Assembly: GCA_946625545.1 (NCBI GenBank)
Contig: CAMOTC010000005.1
Coordinates: 1 to 36,706, forward strand
Direction of reading: 5' to 3'
Source: an uncultured Clostridia bacterium
GTDB taxonomy: Bacteria; Bacillota; Clostridia; Christensenellales; CAG-1252
Length of the DNA stretch: 36,706 bases
This document shows, piece after piece, positions 6,854 to 16,378 of this stretch. The position numbers were made by a program, and so were the translations under genes. The notes beneath the pieces were generated by a model. That model saw only the letters and a list, made by a program, of their open reading frames with translations, searched no databases and was not told the DNA's origin. Each line of letters starts with the position of its first letter. Within the stretch, counting starts at the first letter, position 1.

Positions 6854-7481
6854 TTTCATCATCGTCGCCGTGCTTCTCACGGGCGATCTACTCAGCAAGC
6901 ACTATGCCGCGAGCATTCTCCCTGAGATAGGGGGCTCGTACGAGGCGATCAAGGACGTCTTGACCTTCCGTTACAGCGAGAATACGGGTGCGGCTTTCGG
7001 GATGTTTGAGGATTCCCGCGTCTTTCTCTCCGGCTTCGTCGGGGTGGTGATCCTCGCGCTCCTCGCTTTTATGGTGTATCATATCGTCAAGAAAAAGTAT
7101 AAGGAGAAGGGGGGCGTCTTTTTGCAGGTAGCGCTCGCTATGATCCTCGCGGGCGGTATCGGTAATCTCGTGGACCGTATCGCGCTGGGTTACGTGCGTG
7201 ATTTTATCGAGTACACCATCGTCTATACTCTCTTTAAGAAAGATTTTGCTATATGCAATCTCGCCGACGTCTATCTGACGATCGGAGTCATACTCGTGAT
7301 CATCTATCTGATCTACGCTATGGTGATCGAAGCGCGCAAGGAAAAAGAGAAAAAAGCCCTTGCCGCGCAAAGTGAAACGCCCACGACATCGCAAGAGGAG
7401 AGTGCCCCGCAGGACTCGGAAAAAGTGGGCGAAGATAACGAAGTAACGCCGAATGACGCAGGAGGCGAAGGGGATGAGTGA
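6834..7481 (+). CDS. lspA: Lipoprotein signal peptidase II with an acidic C-terminal tail
   Basis: A 215-residue aspartyl protease of the cytoplasmic membrane that removes signal peptides from diacylglyceryl-modified prolipoproteins. The first Asp motif is T-G-D-L-L-S-K (residues 16-22), the second conserved region is RYSENTGAAFG, and the two catalytic aspartates lie in GNLVDRI and CNLADVYLTIG (the usual F-N-x-A-D has Cys for Phe). Four hydrophobic segments fit the family topology. After the last one, at about residue 165, there is a 50-residue cytoplasmic tail rich in Glu, Gln, Ser and Thr that most homologues lack. The gene starts inside sepF and its end overlaps rluD by 8 bp (ATGAGTGA), so translation is coupled on both sides. 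Confidence 0.92.
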   Translation: MAIAIIDFIIVAVLLTGDLLSKHYAASILPEIGGSYEAIKDVLTFRYSENTGAAFGMFEDSRVFLSGFVGVVILALLAFMVYHIVKKKYKEKGGVFLQVALAMILAGGIGNLVDRIALGYVRDFIEYTIVYTLFKKDFAICNLADVYLTIGVILVIIYLIYAMVIEARKEKEKKALAAQSETPTTSQEESAPQDSEKVGEDNEVTPNDAGGEGDE

Positions 7482-8382
7482 GGTATTTATATGCGATCAG
7501 GGAAACGTCCGCTTGGACGTTTTTCTTGCGGAAAAGCTGGATCGCACCCGTTCCGCCGTCCTCAAAGCCATCGAGGAGGGTAGGGTGCTCCTAAATGGCG
7601 CGATCCCCCAAAAAGCAGGTGTAAAACTCTCTGTCGGTGACGAGATCAAGGCAGACATCGGTGAGCCGCGCCCCATCTCTGCCTGTCCGCAGGATATCCC
7701 CATCGACATCCTCTATGAGGATGAGGATATCGTGGTAGTGAATAAGCCGCAAGGTATGGTCACCCATCCCGCTAGCGGTTCTCCCGATGGAACTCTCGTC
7801 AACGCATTACTATACAAGGTGTCCGATCTCAGCGGGATCAACGGAGAGATCCGTCCCGGTATCGTGCATCGATTGGATAAAGACACTTCGGGCGTCCTCG
7901 TCGTCGCGAAAAACGACGCTGCCCATCTCTCCCTATCGGAGCAGATCTCGACAAAGAAGGCGTTGCGCTATTATTACGCGATCGTCGTCGGGAATATCGC
8001 AAACGAGGAAGGGAAGGTGGATAAAGCGATCGCAAGGAGTAAGAGGGATCGTAAACAAATGGCGATCTCGGAGGATGGACGCGAAGCCGTCACCCTATAT
8101 AAAGTGATCGAGCGAGTCAAAGGATATACCCTCGTGGAATGCGAGCTAAGGACGGGACGCACCCATCAGATCCGCGTGCATATGAAGAGCATCGGGCATC
8201 CCGTGCTCGGCGATCCCGTCTATGGCAAGGCAAGCCCCCTCGCGCCGCACGGACAGCTTTTGCACGCTCATAAATTGGTATTGTATCATCCTGTTTCGGG
8301 GGTAAAAATGACCTTTGAAGCGCCCGTAAACGAGGCTTTTGCCTCGGCGCTTTCCGCCCTCGGTTTTAGTAGTAAGATTTGA
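7474..8382 (+). CDS. RluD/YlyB-type 23S rRNA pseudouridine synthase
   Basis: A 302-residue RluA-family pseudouridine synthase that isomerises uridines in 23S rRNA. An N-terminal S4 RNA-binding domain covers about residues 5-70 (RLDVFLAEKLDRTRSAVLKAIEEG), followed by the catalytic domain with NKPQGMVTHPA and HRLDKDTSGVLVVAKN; the catalytic Asp is D135. LRTGRTHQIRVHM and GDPVYG follow near the C-terminus, as expected. I chose ATG 7474, which has AGGAGG at 7460-7464 upstream and overlaps the lspA stop, over the earlier in-frame ATG at 7453. The lspA-rluD order is common in Bacillota. It converges on rqcH with only two bases between the stop codons and no visible terminator in between. Confidence 0.93.
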   Translation: MSEVFICDQGNVRLDVFLAEKLDRTRSAVLKAIEEGRVLLNGAIPQKAGVKLSVGDEIKADIGEPRPISACPQDIPIDILYEDEDIVVVNKPQGMVTHPASGSPDGTLVNALLYKVSDLSGINGEIRPGIVHRLDKDTSGVLVVAKNDAAHLSLSEQISTKKALRYYYAIVVGNIANEEGKVDKAIARSKRDRKQMAISEDGREAVTLYKVIERVKGYTLVECELRTGRTHQIRVHMKSIGHPVLGDPVYGKASPLAPHGQLLHAHKLVLYHPVSGVKMTFEAPVNEAFASALSALGFSSKI

Positions 8383-8384
8383 TT

Positions 8385-10064
8385 TTACCGATCTTTGCAC
8401 TCTAAGTGTGCGTCGGGTTTCACTATGATGGTTTTATAGTCGGAATAGTATACGAGCCCAACCTTTTTTGCAGGGTGGCGTCTGACGTTTTTTCTCTTGG
8501 TATAATCGATGGATACGGATAGATCCTCTCTCCGCTCGGAGTAATATGCCGCGATCTCTGCGGCGAAGAGAAGGACAGATTCGGGGATCTCCTTATTTTC
8601 CCCCGAGATAATGACGTGCGCTCCGTGAGATTTCGCGGCGTGCAGCCACAGATCGTTCTCCTTCCCGAGCTTAAAGGTGACGTACTCGTTCTGGATCCCG
8701 CCTTTTCCACAATAGATCAACCATCCGTCCTTTCGGAAAGTCATACAGCGGGACGTTTCGCTCTTGTTTTGCTTTTGTTTGATCGAGCGGATCAGCCCGG
8801 CAGCGCGCATCTCCTCCTCGGTGATCGTGAGATCCTGCACGCTCTCCGCCATCTTGATCTGCGCCGCGAGCTCTTCGTAGTAGAGCAGGTTATCTTGGTT
8901 TTGTTTCAGCATGGTGCGATTGATCAAGGCGCCGCGCTTGAGCTTTTGATAGCGTTTATACAGCTTCTGTGCGTACTCGTTTGGACGGAGAATGGGGTCT
9001 AGGGTGATCAGGCGCTCCTTATTTGCATAATAGTCATATACCGTGATCTCTTCATCACGCAGTCCGATCTTGTAGAGATTTGTTGTGATGAGCTCCGCGA
9101 TGATGCGGATCTCTTCCGCCTTGCTCTCATCCTCGATCTTTTCCGAGATCACCTCGATGGAATTTTTCGCCTTCTTGATCGCGAGGTCCAAGGAGTGTTC
9201 AAGGGACTTTGCAGCGCTCTTGACGCGCGCTTCGCGGTCTGATGCCGAGTAGACGATATCCGCCGCTTGATTGATCCCCTCTGACTTTTCGGTCTCGGCA
9301 AAAGGATAATCGTAAGGGTAGTAGTCGGCAGGAAGTGCGGAGTGGCAAGGTGAATAATAGTCGGAATGATAGATGTCGGCAAATTTCCTCGCGACATCCG
9401 CTATCATCTCGGGTGAGGCGTTTTCTCCCGCATGGGAGAGGATGGTCTTTGCGGTGGGGAGTGACGCTCCCGCGATGCGTTTCACGAGGACGGTACGATA
9501 TTCTTCGGGAGTGACGGCGGTCAGTTCTTTTGCAACACTTGCAGCGTCACCGATAAAGGGTTTATTTTGCTCGGGCGGGAGATAACGTGCGCCGACCATG
9601 ATCTGCCGTTTTTGCTTTTCGTCGGGGATGAGTTTATGCAGGGCGTCGAGGATGCGTCTCTCCTTGTCGAGGAGGATCAGATTGCTGTATCGACCCATCA
9701 GTTCGCACACGAGATAAAATTCCTCGTCGTCAAACATCTCGTTTCTTGCGGAAAACTTGATCTCGATGATGCGATCGCCGGCGATAGTCCCGATCCCTCT
9801 TATGACCGCCGCACCGATATGTTTGCGCAGGATCATCAAAAGGGGCGGGGCGGCGTAAGGGTTTTCTTTCTTTACAGTGGTCAAATGGATGCGCGGACTA
9901 TTTGCATTCGCGCTGATCACGAGGAGGAGATTCGTGCGGCCGTTATAGACGCTGACGGTGATCTCGTCCTTCTCGGGCTGACAGATCCTTCTTATTTTAC
10001 CGCCTGCGAGCTTATCGTTCAGCTCGGATGCGACGGCGTTTAGCGTGACGTAATCGTTGGGCAT
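8385..10064 (-). CDS. rqcH: Ribosome quality control protein RqcH (NFACT family)
   Basis: A 559-residue NFACT protein, formerly annotated as fibronectin-binding FbpA. In Bacillus RqcH binds obstructed 50S subunits carrying peptidyl-tRNA and adds C-terminal alanine tails that mark stalled nascent chains for degradation. The NFACT-N domain carries the D97-R98 pair (GDRII) that is required for tailing in Bacillus, and at the same residue numbers. ELMGRYSNLILLD follows. A helix-hairpin and coiled-coil middle section (about 270-420) leads to the NFACT-R domain: FRKDGWLIYCGKGGIQNEYV and DLWLHAAKSHGAHVII. The start is the ATG at 10064-10062; there is no Shine-Dalgarno sequence and the promoter puts the transcript start at the ATG. 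The gene sits next to tig-clpP-clpX-lon, which includes the protease (ClpXP) that degrades Ala-tailed products. Confidence 0.93.
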   Translation of the reverse strand: MPNDYVTLNAVASELNDKLAGGKIRRICQPEKDEITVSVYNGRTNLLLVISANANSPRIHLTTVKKENPYAAPPLLMILRKHIGAAVIRGIGTIAGDRIIEIKFSARNEMFDDEEFYLVCELMGRYSNLILLDKERRILDALHKLIPDEKQKRQIMVGARYLPPEQNKPFIGDAASVAKELTAVTPEEYRTVLVKRIAGASLPTAKTILSHAGENASPEMIADVARKFADIYHSDYYSPCHSALPADYYPYDYPFAETEKSEGINQAADIVYSASDREARVKSAAKSLEHSLDLAIKKAKNSIEVISEKIEDESKAEEIRIIAELITTNLYKIGLRDEEITVYDYYANKERLITLDPILRPNEYAQKLYKRYQKLKRGALINRTMLKQNQDNLLYYEELAAQIKMAESVQDLTITEEEMRAAGLIRSIKQKQNKSETSRCMTFRKDGWLIYCGKGGIQNEYVTFKLGKENDLWLHAAKSHGAHVIISGENKEIPESVLLFAAEIAAYYSERREDLSVSIDYTKRKNVRRHPAKKVGLVYYSDYKTIIVKPDAHLECKDR

Positions 10065-10070
10065 ATATGG

Positions 10071-10100
10071 ATTTTATCACAACAACCTCAATATTATCAA
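10071..10100 (-). promoter_or_regulatory. Sigma-A promoter of rqcH, predicted leaderless
   Basis: Read on the minus strand: TTGATA (10100-10095), 18 bp, TAAAAT (10076-10071), then six bases to the ATG at 10064. Each hexamer matches the consensus 5/6. No Shine-Dalgarno sequence precedes the ATG. Confidence 0.6.
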
Positions 10101-10107
10101 GATAATA
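10092..10107. promoter_or_regulatory. 16-bp dyad between rqcH and tig, possible operator
   Basis: TATTATC-AA-GATAATA has perfectly complementary 7-bp arms. It overlaps the -35 box of rqcH and lies 13 bp upstream of the tig -35 box. It does not match CIRCE or the CtsR operator. It is AT-rich, so it may be chance. Confidence 0.35.
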
Positions 10108-10119
10108 AAATAAAAATAC

Positions 10120-10148
10120 TTGCAAGACTTATTTATTTATGTTATCAT
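10120..10148 (+). promoter_or_regulatory. Sigma-A promoter of the tig-clpP-clpX-lon operon
   Basis: TTGCAA (10120-10125), 17 bp, TATCAT (10143-10148), predicting a start near 10155 and a leader of about 25 nt that contains the CGGAGGA before tig. No heat-shock operator (CIRCE or CtsR box) is seen nearby. Confidence 0.7.
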
Positions 10149-10179
10149 TTATTTTGCAATTCTATACGGAGGAATAATT

Positions 10180-11526
10180 ATGAGCAAGAAAAACGTATTA
10201 AAAATATCCGTCAAAAACGGCAAAGAGACCAAAGAATTCGATCTCTCCTACGACTTGAAGACCTCTCCTCTGACCGAGGTGTATTCTTTCACCGTCGAGG
10301 GAGACCTTTGGAAGGTCTTTTCCGACAAAGCTTTTATCGAGAATAAAGGCAAGTTCAATATCGTCGGATTCAGAAAGGGTCATGCGCCGCGTTCCGTTAT
10401 CGAGAATAATTACGGCAAGGACGTCTTCGTCGCCGATACCGAAGAGGTCTCGGTCAACGAGATCTACAATGCCCTTATGGATAGCAAGACCATCGACGCA
10501 GAGCGTCTCGCGATGCGTCCCGCTCTCGACGTCTCCCAGCTCGAGAACGGAAAGGTCGCTTTCTCTCTGACCGTTGCCTATCTCCCCGAAGTCGCAGAGC
10601 TCAAGTACAAGGGCTTGGATATCGAGCGGGTCAATCCCGACGTGGACGGCGCGGTGGAGCGTGAGATCGCCGCGGCGCGCGACAGGGCAGGATATTGGAA
10701 CGTTGTGGAACGCGAGGCGAAGGAGGGCGATCAGCTCAATCTCGACTACAGCGGCTCGATCGACGGCGTAAAGTTTGACGGCGGCACTGCGGAGAAGCAG
10801 ACGCTCATCCTCGGCAGCGGTAGCTTTATTCCCGGTTTCGAGGATCAGCTCATCGGGATCAAGGCGGGCGAGAGCAAGGACGTTGTCGTGAAGTTCCCCG
10901 AGGACTATCATGCGACCGATCTCGCAGGAAAAGAGGCTGTCTTTGCCTGCAAGGTGCATTCCGTCAGCGAAAAGGTGCTTCCCGAGCTGGATGACGACTT
11001 TGCAAAGGACGTCAGCGAGTTTGATACCTTTGACGCATATAAGGAGGATGTCCGTAAGAAGGCTGAGGATCGTGAGGTCAAGAACGCCGAGATCGCTACC
11101 TCCAACCGCATCATCGAGACCATCGTCGCGAATAACCCCATCGAGATGTCCGAGGCACTCATCGAAAACCGTGCCAATCGTATGCTCCAGGATATGAAGA
11201 ATCGTATGGAGAGCCAGGGCATCCCCTTCGCTACCTATATGCAATATATCGGCAAGACCGAGGCGGATATGATCGAGGGCTATAAGGCTGAGGCGAAGGA
11301 GCGCGAGATCACCCGTTTCATCATGAATCAAATCGTCGAGAAGGAGAATATCCAAGTCACCCAGGCGGATTTCGACGCGGCGATCGAGGTCAGAGCCGCT
11401 TCCGCAGGCAAGAAGGCGGGCGATTACAGACGTACGATGGCGCAGGACGAGGCGGACTACATTCTCAATACATTGATGACCGACAAGATCATCAAATTCC
11501 TCTCTGACAACAATAACGTGAAGTAA
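10180..11526 (+). CDS. tig: Trigger factor, ribosome-associated chaperone and prolyl isomerase
   Basis: A 448-residue trigger factor, the first chaperone that nascent chains meet at the ribosome exit. The ribosome-binding signature G-F-R-x-G-x-x-P is GFRKGHAPR at about residues 63-71, slightly later than usual because the N-terminus carries about 15 extra residues. The FKBP-type peptidyl-prolyl isomerase domain covers about residues 185-265 ([36 protein letters not shown]). The C-terminal helical chaperone domain follows. ATG 10180 is preceded by CGGAGGA with correct spacing; the earlier in-frame TTG at 10120 lies in the -35 box and is rejected. tig leads a protein-quality operon with clpP, clpX, lon and engB, as in other Bacillota. 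Confidence 0.95.
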   Translation: MSKKNVLKISVKNGKETKEFDLSYDLKTSPLTEVYSFTVEGDLWKVFSDKAFIENKGKFNIVGFRKGHAPRSVIENNYGKDVFVADTEEVSVNEIYNALMDSKTIDAERLAMRPALDVSQLENGKVAFSLTVAYLPEVAELKYKGLDIERVNPDVDGAVEREIAAARDRAGYWNVVEREAKEGDQLNLDYSGSIDGVKFDGGTAEKQTLILGSGSFIPGFEDQLIGIKAGESKDVVVKFPEDYHATDLAGKEAVFACKVHSVSEKVLPELDDDFAKDVSEFDTFDAYKEDVRKKAEDREVKNAEIATSNRIIETIVANNPIEMSEALIENRANRMLQDMKNRMESQGIPFATYMQYIGKTEADMIEGYKAEAKEREITRFIMNQIVEKENIQVTQADFDAAIEVRAASAGKKAGDYRRTMAQDEADYILNTLMTDKIIKFLSDNNNVK

Positions 11527-11573
11527 TATTATCCACTAACCTGTCAATAAAAATAAGAAGTGAGGTGCACAGT

Positions 11574-12170
11574 ATGTTGAAAAAGGGAAGTATACCCATT
11601 CCTATGGTTATCGACCAAAACAACGGATCCGAGAGATCCTACGACATCTATTCCCGTCTTCTTGAGGATCGTATCATCTTCCTCAGCGGCGAAGTGGAGA
11701 CCAACCTTGCTAATCTCGTGATCGCTCAGCTCATCTTCCTCGAGGCGAAGGATCCCAATAAAGATATCTATCTTTATATCAATAGCCCGGGCGGCTCTGT
11801 TACCGATGGTTTGGGCATCATCGACACGATGAATTACATCAAGTGCGACGTCAATACGATCTGTATCGGTATGGCGGCGAGCATGGGCGCGATGATCCTC
11901 TCTGCGGGTACGAAGGGCAAGAGATTTGCTCTCCCGAACTCCGAGGTCATGATCCATCAGGTCCTTGGCGGCACCCGTGGTCAGGCGACCGAGATCGAGA
12001 TCTATACCAAGAACATTCTCAAGACGAAAGAGCGTATGAATAGAATGCTCGCAGAGAACTGCAATCAGCCCTACGAGAAGGTCTGCCAGGACACCGAGCG
12101 TGATAATTATCTCTCGGCGGAAGAGGCGCTCGAGTACGGCATCATCGATAAGATCTATTATAAGCGTTAA
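11574..12170 (+). CDS. clpP: ATP-dependent Clp protease proteolytic subunit
   Basis: A 198-residue serine peptidase that forms the barrel-shaped proteolytic core used by ClpX. The catalytic triad is S103 (GMAASMGA), H128 (MIHQ) and D177 (T-E-R-D), with the family spacing of 25 and 49 residues. YINSPGGSV, the substrate-binding loop, is at 68-76. The N-terminal propeptide appears short, as expected. ATG 11574 has GAGGTG at 11562-11567 upstream; a GTG at 11565 lies inside that Shine-Dalgarno sequence. The gene follows tig after 47 bp without a terminator and precedes clpX by 18 bp, so the peptidase and its unfoldase should be made in balance from one mRNA. Confidence 0.96.
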   Translation: MLKKGSIPIPMVIDQNNGSERSYDIYSRLLEDRIIFLSGEVETNLANLVIAQLIFLEAKDPNKDIYLYINSPGGSVTDGLGIIDTMNYIKCDVNTICIGMAASMGAMILSAGTKGKRFALPNSEVMIHQVLGGTRGQATEIEIYTKNILKTKERMNRMLAENCNQPYEKVCQDTERDNYLSAEEALEYGIIDKIYYKR

Positions 12171-12188
12171 AAAGGTATCGGAGGCAGG

Positions 12189-13424
12189 ATGTCAGTTAAA
12201 ATCGAAGAACAAAACGTATGCTCCTTTTGTCAGAAGCGTTCCGGCGACGTCAAACAGATGATCGCCAGTAAGACCGGCGCATTCATTTGCAGTGAATGCG
12301 TACGTGTTTGCTATGACATTTTGCGCGGAGAGGATAAGCAGCCCGTCTATCAGGAGGACGCGCTTCCCACCCCGCGTGAGATCAAGGCGAAGCTTGACGA
12401 GTATATCGTCGGACAGGAGGAGGCGAAAAAGACGCTCTCGGTCGCGGTCTATAATCATTACAAGCGTATCAATAAAAAGATGGACCCGACGGACGGCGTT
12501 GTTCTCGAGAAGAGTAACGTTCTGCTTCTCGGTCCTACCGGTAGCGGTAAGACCCTCCTTGCAAAGACTCTTGCAGGGATCTTGAAAGTGCCTTTTGCCG
12601 TAGCGGACGCCACGACCTTGACCGAGGCGGGATATGTCGGCGAGGACGTCGAGAATATCCTCTTGAAACTCATTCAAGCGGCGAACTACGATATCAAGGC
12701 AGCCGAACGCGGGATCATCTATATCGATGAAATCGATAAGATCTCTCGTAAAGGTGAAAACGTCAGCATTACGCGCGACGTCAGCGGTGAAGGCGTCCAG
12801 CAGGCACTCCTCAAGATCATTGAGAGCACGGTGGCGAGCGTCCCGCCGCAGGGTGGCAGAAAGCACCCGCAGCAGGAATGTCTGCAGATCGACACGACGA
12901 ATATTCTCTTTATCTGCGGAGGCGCCTTCGTTGGTTTAGACAAGATCGTCAATAAGAGAAAGGCGACGGCAGGTCTCGGCTTTGGCGCTGAGGTCTCCTC
13001 GCTCGCATCGTCGGGCTATGCCGATATGATCAAGGACGTACAGCCCGATGATCTCATCAAGTACGGCTTGATCCCCGAGTTTGTGGGCAGGGTGCCTATC
13101 GTCGTGGGACTCAACGCGCTGGACGAAAAGGCGCTTATCAAGATATTGACCGAGCCCAAGAACGCACTTACCAAGCAGTATAAAAAGCTTTTCGGATTTG
13201 ACCACGTCGAGCTCGACTTTGAGAAGGAAGCGATCGACGAAGTCGCAAAGAGGGCGATCGATCTCAAGACGGGCGCTCGCGGCTTGCGCTGTATCCTCGA
13301 GGACGTGATGCTCGACATAATGTATAAAATCCCCGGTTCCAGCGACGTGGAGAAGGTCATCATCACTGCCGACTCCATCCGAAAGGTCGCACCGCCGACT
13401 GTGGTATATAAGCAAACGGCGTAA
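12189..13424 (+). CDS. clpX: ATP-dependent Clp protease unfoldase ClpX
   Basis: A 411-residue AAA+ unfoldase that recognises tagged substrates, unfolds them and feeds them into ClpP. The N-terminal zinc finger has C11, C14, C34 and C37. Walker A is GPTGSGKT at 115-122, Walker B is IIYIDEID, and the pore-region run [16 protein letters not shown] follows. The ClpP-docking tripeptide, usually IGF, is LGF in AGLGFGAEV. The C-terminal small domain ends normally. GGAGG precedes ATG 12189. It lies between clpP and lon with spacings of 18 and 20 bp. Its likely substrates include Ala-tailed products of the neighbouring RqcH pathway, which is an inference from Bacillus. Confidence 0.96.
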   Translation: MSVKIEEQNVCSFCQKRSGDVKQMIASKTGAFICSECVRVCYDILRGEDKQPVYQEDALPTPREIKAKLDEYIVGQEEAKKTLSVAVYNHYKRINKKMDPTDGVVLEKSNVLLLGPTGSGKTLLAKTLAGILKVPFAVADATTLTEAGYVGEDVENILLKLIQAANYDIKAAERGIIYIDEIDKISRKGENVSITRDVSGEGVQQALLKIIESTVASVPPQGGRKHPQQECLQIDTTNILFICGGAFVGLDKIVNKRKATAGLGFGAEVSSLASSGYADMIKDVQPDDLIKYGLIPEFVGRVPIVVGLNALDEKALIKILTEPKNALTKQYKKLFGFDHVELDFEKEAIDEVAKRAIDLKTGARGLRCILEDVMLDIMYKIPGSSDVEKVIITADSIRKVAPPTVVYKQTA

Positions 13425-13444
13425 TTATTTACGGAGTACCTAAG

Positions 13445-15742
13445 ATGAACGAAAACGATGTCACTTTAAGCGAGCAAAACTCACTCAAAGACCTCTATCC
13501 CGTCCTTGTGGGATTTACCAAGGCGATCCTCCCCGATACCGACGTTGCGATCAATATCGATAAGGCGATCTTTATCGAGAAGTATGCGTCGATCTTTGTG
13601 CATGGGGCGACTTTTGCTACGACCGACAAGCTCCCTGACGGTACCTTGATCGGCACGATGGTCATGATCCACTATACCAAGGAGAAGGATAACGTCTATA
13701 GCGTCATCGGCAGGTCGCTGATGCGTGTGAGACTCTCCGAAGTGACTGTCTCGAATGATGTCTTTTATGCAAAACTCATTTCCTATCCCTACGAGAAGGA
13801 CTGTGACGACGACACCATCGCCGTATATGCAAATCTTATCTCCGGATCGGTGAAAAGGCTCGCCTCGGGGGAGACTTCGGATAGACTATACTCCGAGATC
13901 CCGCCTTTCTATGTCGAGGATCCCGATCGTTGGATCAATTCCTTCGCTCCCGCTTTCAAAAACGTCGATACGAATCTGATCTTCTATACCGATAAACTCT
14001 CCGCTCGCCTCGAACATCTCGCGGTCTCTATCGGTGTACAGCTCGATCAGCATAAGATCAGGGAAGATATCGAAAAGAAGGTGCAGGAAAGCATTGAGAA
14101 AGGGCAACGCGAGTATTATCTACGTGAGGAGCTCAAAGTCATCAACGAGGAACTCTACGGCAGCGAGGATGAGCGCAATAAGTACGAGCTCGCCATCGAG
14201 GAGATGAATGCTCCCGCCGAAGTAAAGGAAAAACTCACGCGCGAACTCAATAAGATGCTGACCTTGCAAACGGGCAGTCCCGAGAGCTTCGTGTGTAAGA
14301 ATTATATCGATACCGTGCTCGCTCTCCCTTGGGGCAAGTACAGCGAGGAAAATCGCGATATCAAACGTGCGCGTGAGATCCTCGACGCCGATCACTACGG
14401 CATCAAGGAGGTCAAGGACCGCATCATCGAGTATCTTGCCGTGCATAATCTCAGCGAAGGGAACGTCACGAATATCCTCTGTCTCGTCGGACCTCCCGGC
14501 GTGGGCAAGACCTCTATCGCGGCATCCATCGCTCGCGCCCTCGGCAGAGAATACGTACGCGCGAGTCTCGGCGGCGTACACGACGAAGCGGAGATCCGCG
14601 GTCATCGCAGGACGTATATCGGCTCGATGCCGGGTAGGATCATCGCAGGGATCAAGAAGGCGGGGACGGCAAATCCTCTCTTCCTTCTCGACGAGATCGA
14701 CAAGCTCGGCGCCGACTATAAGGGAGATCCTTCCAATGCTCTCCTCGAAGTTCTCGATCCCGCGCAGAATTCCACCTATCAAGATCATTATATCGATCTG
14801 CCTTTTGACCTTTCTAAGGTCATGTTTATCACGACGGCAAATTCCTTGCAGACCATGTCTCGGCCTCTTCTCGATCGTATGGAGATCATCGAACTCGGGA
14901 GCTATATGCCCGAAGAGAAGCGTTTGATCGCCATCAATTTCCTTATTCCGAAGCAGATGGCGAATTATCATCTCACGACGGAACAGGTTGAGATCACGGA
15001 CGATGCGATCGATAAAGTCATTCGTTTCTATACGCGTGAAGCGGGCGTGCGTCGTTTGGAGCAGTTGCTCTCCAAGGTTTTGCGCAAGGCGGCTGTCACC
15101 GTCGTGGAGAAGGGAGAGCGCGTGAAGGTGGACGTCTCCGACGTCGAGACCTATCTCGGGATCCCGAAGTATGCCGAATCTGATGCTCTATTGCAGGATC
15201 GCGTCGGCGTCGTCCACGGTCTCGCTTGGACGGAGAGCGGAGGCGAGCTGCTTGACGTGGAAGCGCTCCTTCTCGATGGAAAGGATAAAAAGATCGTGAC
15301 GGGTAATCTCGGCAACGTGATGAAGGAGTCGGTCGAGATCGCTCTCTCCAATGCGCGTGAATACGCCGCTAAGGTGCTCGGAGAAAAGGTCGATCTCGCG
15401 GATAAAGATCTCCACGTGCATTTCCCCGAAGGAGCTGTGCCGAAAGACGGTCCCTCAGCCGGCTGCGCGATCTCTACGGCGATACTTTCCGCGCTGACGG
15501 GGAAGGCTGTTAAAGGCGATATCGCGCTCACGGGCGAGCTCTCTCTCGTCGGGCGGGTACTACCGATCGGCGGCGTAAAGGAGAAATGTCTCGCGGCACT
15601 CCGAAACGGTATCACCAAGATCATTCTCCCCGCGGAAAACCGTAAGGACGTCGCGGATATTCCCGATACCCTGCGCGATAAGATGCAGTTCACTTACGTT
15701 GAAAAGGTGGACGAAGTCTACAAGATGCTCCTGGCCTTATGA
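13445..15742 (+). CDS. lon: ATP-dependent protease Lon (LonA type)
   Basis: A 765-residue LonA protease with N-terminal substrate-recognition domain, AAA+ module and serine-lysine protease domain in one chain. The N-domain is divergent at the start ([19 protein letters not shown], where most have L-P-x-L-P-L-R). Walker A is GPPGVGKT at 349-356; the sensor region is [20 protein letters not shown]. The catalytic Ser is S671 in PKDGPSAG and the Lys is K714 in GGVKEK, 43 residues later as in the family. GGAG precedes ATG 13445. The last four bases (ATGA) overlap the start of engB, so the two are translationally coupled, an arrangement also known from the Bacillus lonA-ysxC locus. Confidence 0.95.
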   Translation: MNENDVTLSEQNSLKDLYPVLVGFTKAILPDTDVAINIDKAIFIEKYASIFVHGATFATTDKLPDGTLIGTMVMIHYTKEKDNVYSVIGRSLMRVRLSEVTVSNDVFYAKLISYPYEKDCDDDTIAVYANLISGSVKRLASGETSDRLYSEIPPFYVEDPDRWINSFAPAFKNVDTNLIFYTDKLSARLEHLAVSIGVQLDQHKIREDIEKKVQESIEKGQREYYLREELKVINEELYGSEDERNKYELAIEEMNAPAEVKEKLTRELNKMLTLQTGSPESFVCKNYIDTVLALPWGKYSEENRDIKRAREILDADHYGIKEVKDRIIEYLAVHNLSEGNVTNILCLVGPPGVGKTSIAASIARALGREYVRASLGGVHDEAEIRGHRRTYIGSMPGRIIAGIKKAGTANPLFLLDEIDKLGADYKGDPSNALLEVLDPAQNSTYQDHYIDLPFDLSKVMFITTANSLQTMSRPLLDRMEIIELGSYMPEEKRLIAINFLIPKQMANYHLTTEQVEITDDAIDKVIRFYTREAGVRRLEQLLSKVLRKAAVTVVEKGERVKVDVSDVETYLGIPKYAESDALLQDRVGVVHGLAWTESGGELLDVEALLLDGKDKKIVTGNLGNVMKESVEIALSNAREYAAKVLGEKVDLADKDLHVHFPEGAVPKDGPSAGCAISTAILSALTGKAVKGDIALTGELSLVGRVLPIGGVKEKCLAALRNGITKIILPAENRKDVADIPDTLRDKMQFTYVEKVDEVYKMLLAL

Positions 15743-16317
15743 TCATAAAGAACGCGGAATACGTCACGAGCATCGTCTCGAAAAAGCTTTTTGAAGGGGG
15801 CGCTCCCGAGATCGCGATCGCCGGTCGCTCAAACGTGGGTAAGAGCTCCTTTATCAATATGCTGACAGGGCGCAAAAAGCTCGCTCGCTCCTCCTCCGAG
15901 CCGGGCAGGACGCGTATGCTGAACTATTTTTCCGTAAACGGCGGTGAGTTTTATCTCGTCGATCTACCCGGATACGGTTACGCGAAAGTAACGGATAAAG
16001 AGCGCGACTCCTGGAAGGGGCTCATCGAGTTTTATTTGCAGAAGAGTGCGGGTCTGAAATTCGTCTTTTTGATCGTGGACGTTCGTCGCGAGCCTACCGA
16101 TCTTGACCTTCAACTCGCGCAATACTTTGAGTATTACGAGATCCCCTACGTCCTCGTTGCGACCAAGGCGGATAAGCTCTCTCGCTCTGCCTGTAAAAAC
16201 GCCGTTACCGCCATCGCGAAAGGATTTAATCAAGACCCCGAGAAGGTCCTCCTTGTCTCCTCTTTGAACGGTGCAGGCCGTGACGCGGTGCTCGCCGCGA
16301 TCTCCGAGCGTATCTAA
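15739..16317 (+). CDS. engB: Ribosome biogenesis GTPase EngB (YsxC/YihA)
   Basis: A 192-residue TRAFAC GTPase needed for late assembly of the 50S subunit and essential in Bacillus. The GTP motifs are in order: G1 GRSNVGKSS, G2 in P-G-R-T-R-M-L-N-Y-F, G3 DLPGYGYAKV, G4 TKADKLS and G5 SSLNGAG. The length is normal. The ATG at 15739 overlaps the lon stop codon (ATGA) and has no Shine-Dalgarno sequence of its own, so initiation probably depends on ribosomes finishing lon. A hairpin with a short T run follows at 16329 and may end the operon. Confidence 0.95.
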   Translation: MIIKNAEYVTSIVSKKLFEGGAPEIAIAGRSNVGKSSFINMLTGRKKLARSSSEPGRTRMLNYFSVNGGEFYLVDLPGYGYAKVTDKERDSWKGLIEFYLQKSAGLKFVFLIVDVRREPTDLDLQLAQYFEYYEIPYVLVATKADKLSRSACKNAVTAIAKGFNQDPEKVLLVSSLNGAGRDAVLAAISERI

Positions 16318-16328
16318 AGCACTTTTAG

Positions 16329-16374
16329 CCTCCTTTTTTCATATATTTCAGTAGTGAATATGAAAAGGAGGTTT
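16329..16374 (+). promoter_or_regulatory. Hairpin that can hide the Shine-Dalgarno site of the next gene; possible weak terminator
   Basis: CCTCCTTTTTTCATAT (16329-16344) can pair with ATATGAAAAGGAGG (16358-16371), 14 bp with a two-base bulge, loop of 13 bases. The right arm is the ribosome binding site of the gene at 16379. Four T residues follow the stem, so it could also end transcription from lon-engB. Which role holds cannot be told from sequence. Confidence 0.6.
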
Positions 16375-16378
16375 TATT

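Noticed and set aside
10065-10179. Heat-shock control (CIRCE or CtsR operator) of the tig-clpP-clpX-lon operon
   Set aside because: Neither the TTAGCACTC-N9-GAGTGCTAA element nor the CtsR heptamer repeat is present in the leader.
10198-11355. A 385-codon open frame antisense to tig, and similar long antisense frames across ftsZ, lon, mraY, murE and ygiQ
   Set aside because: They lie wholly inside well-identified genes on the other strand, have no ribosome binding sites or recognisable domains, and arise from the codon bias of the sense genes.
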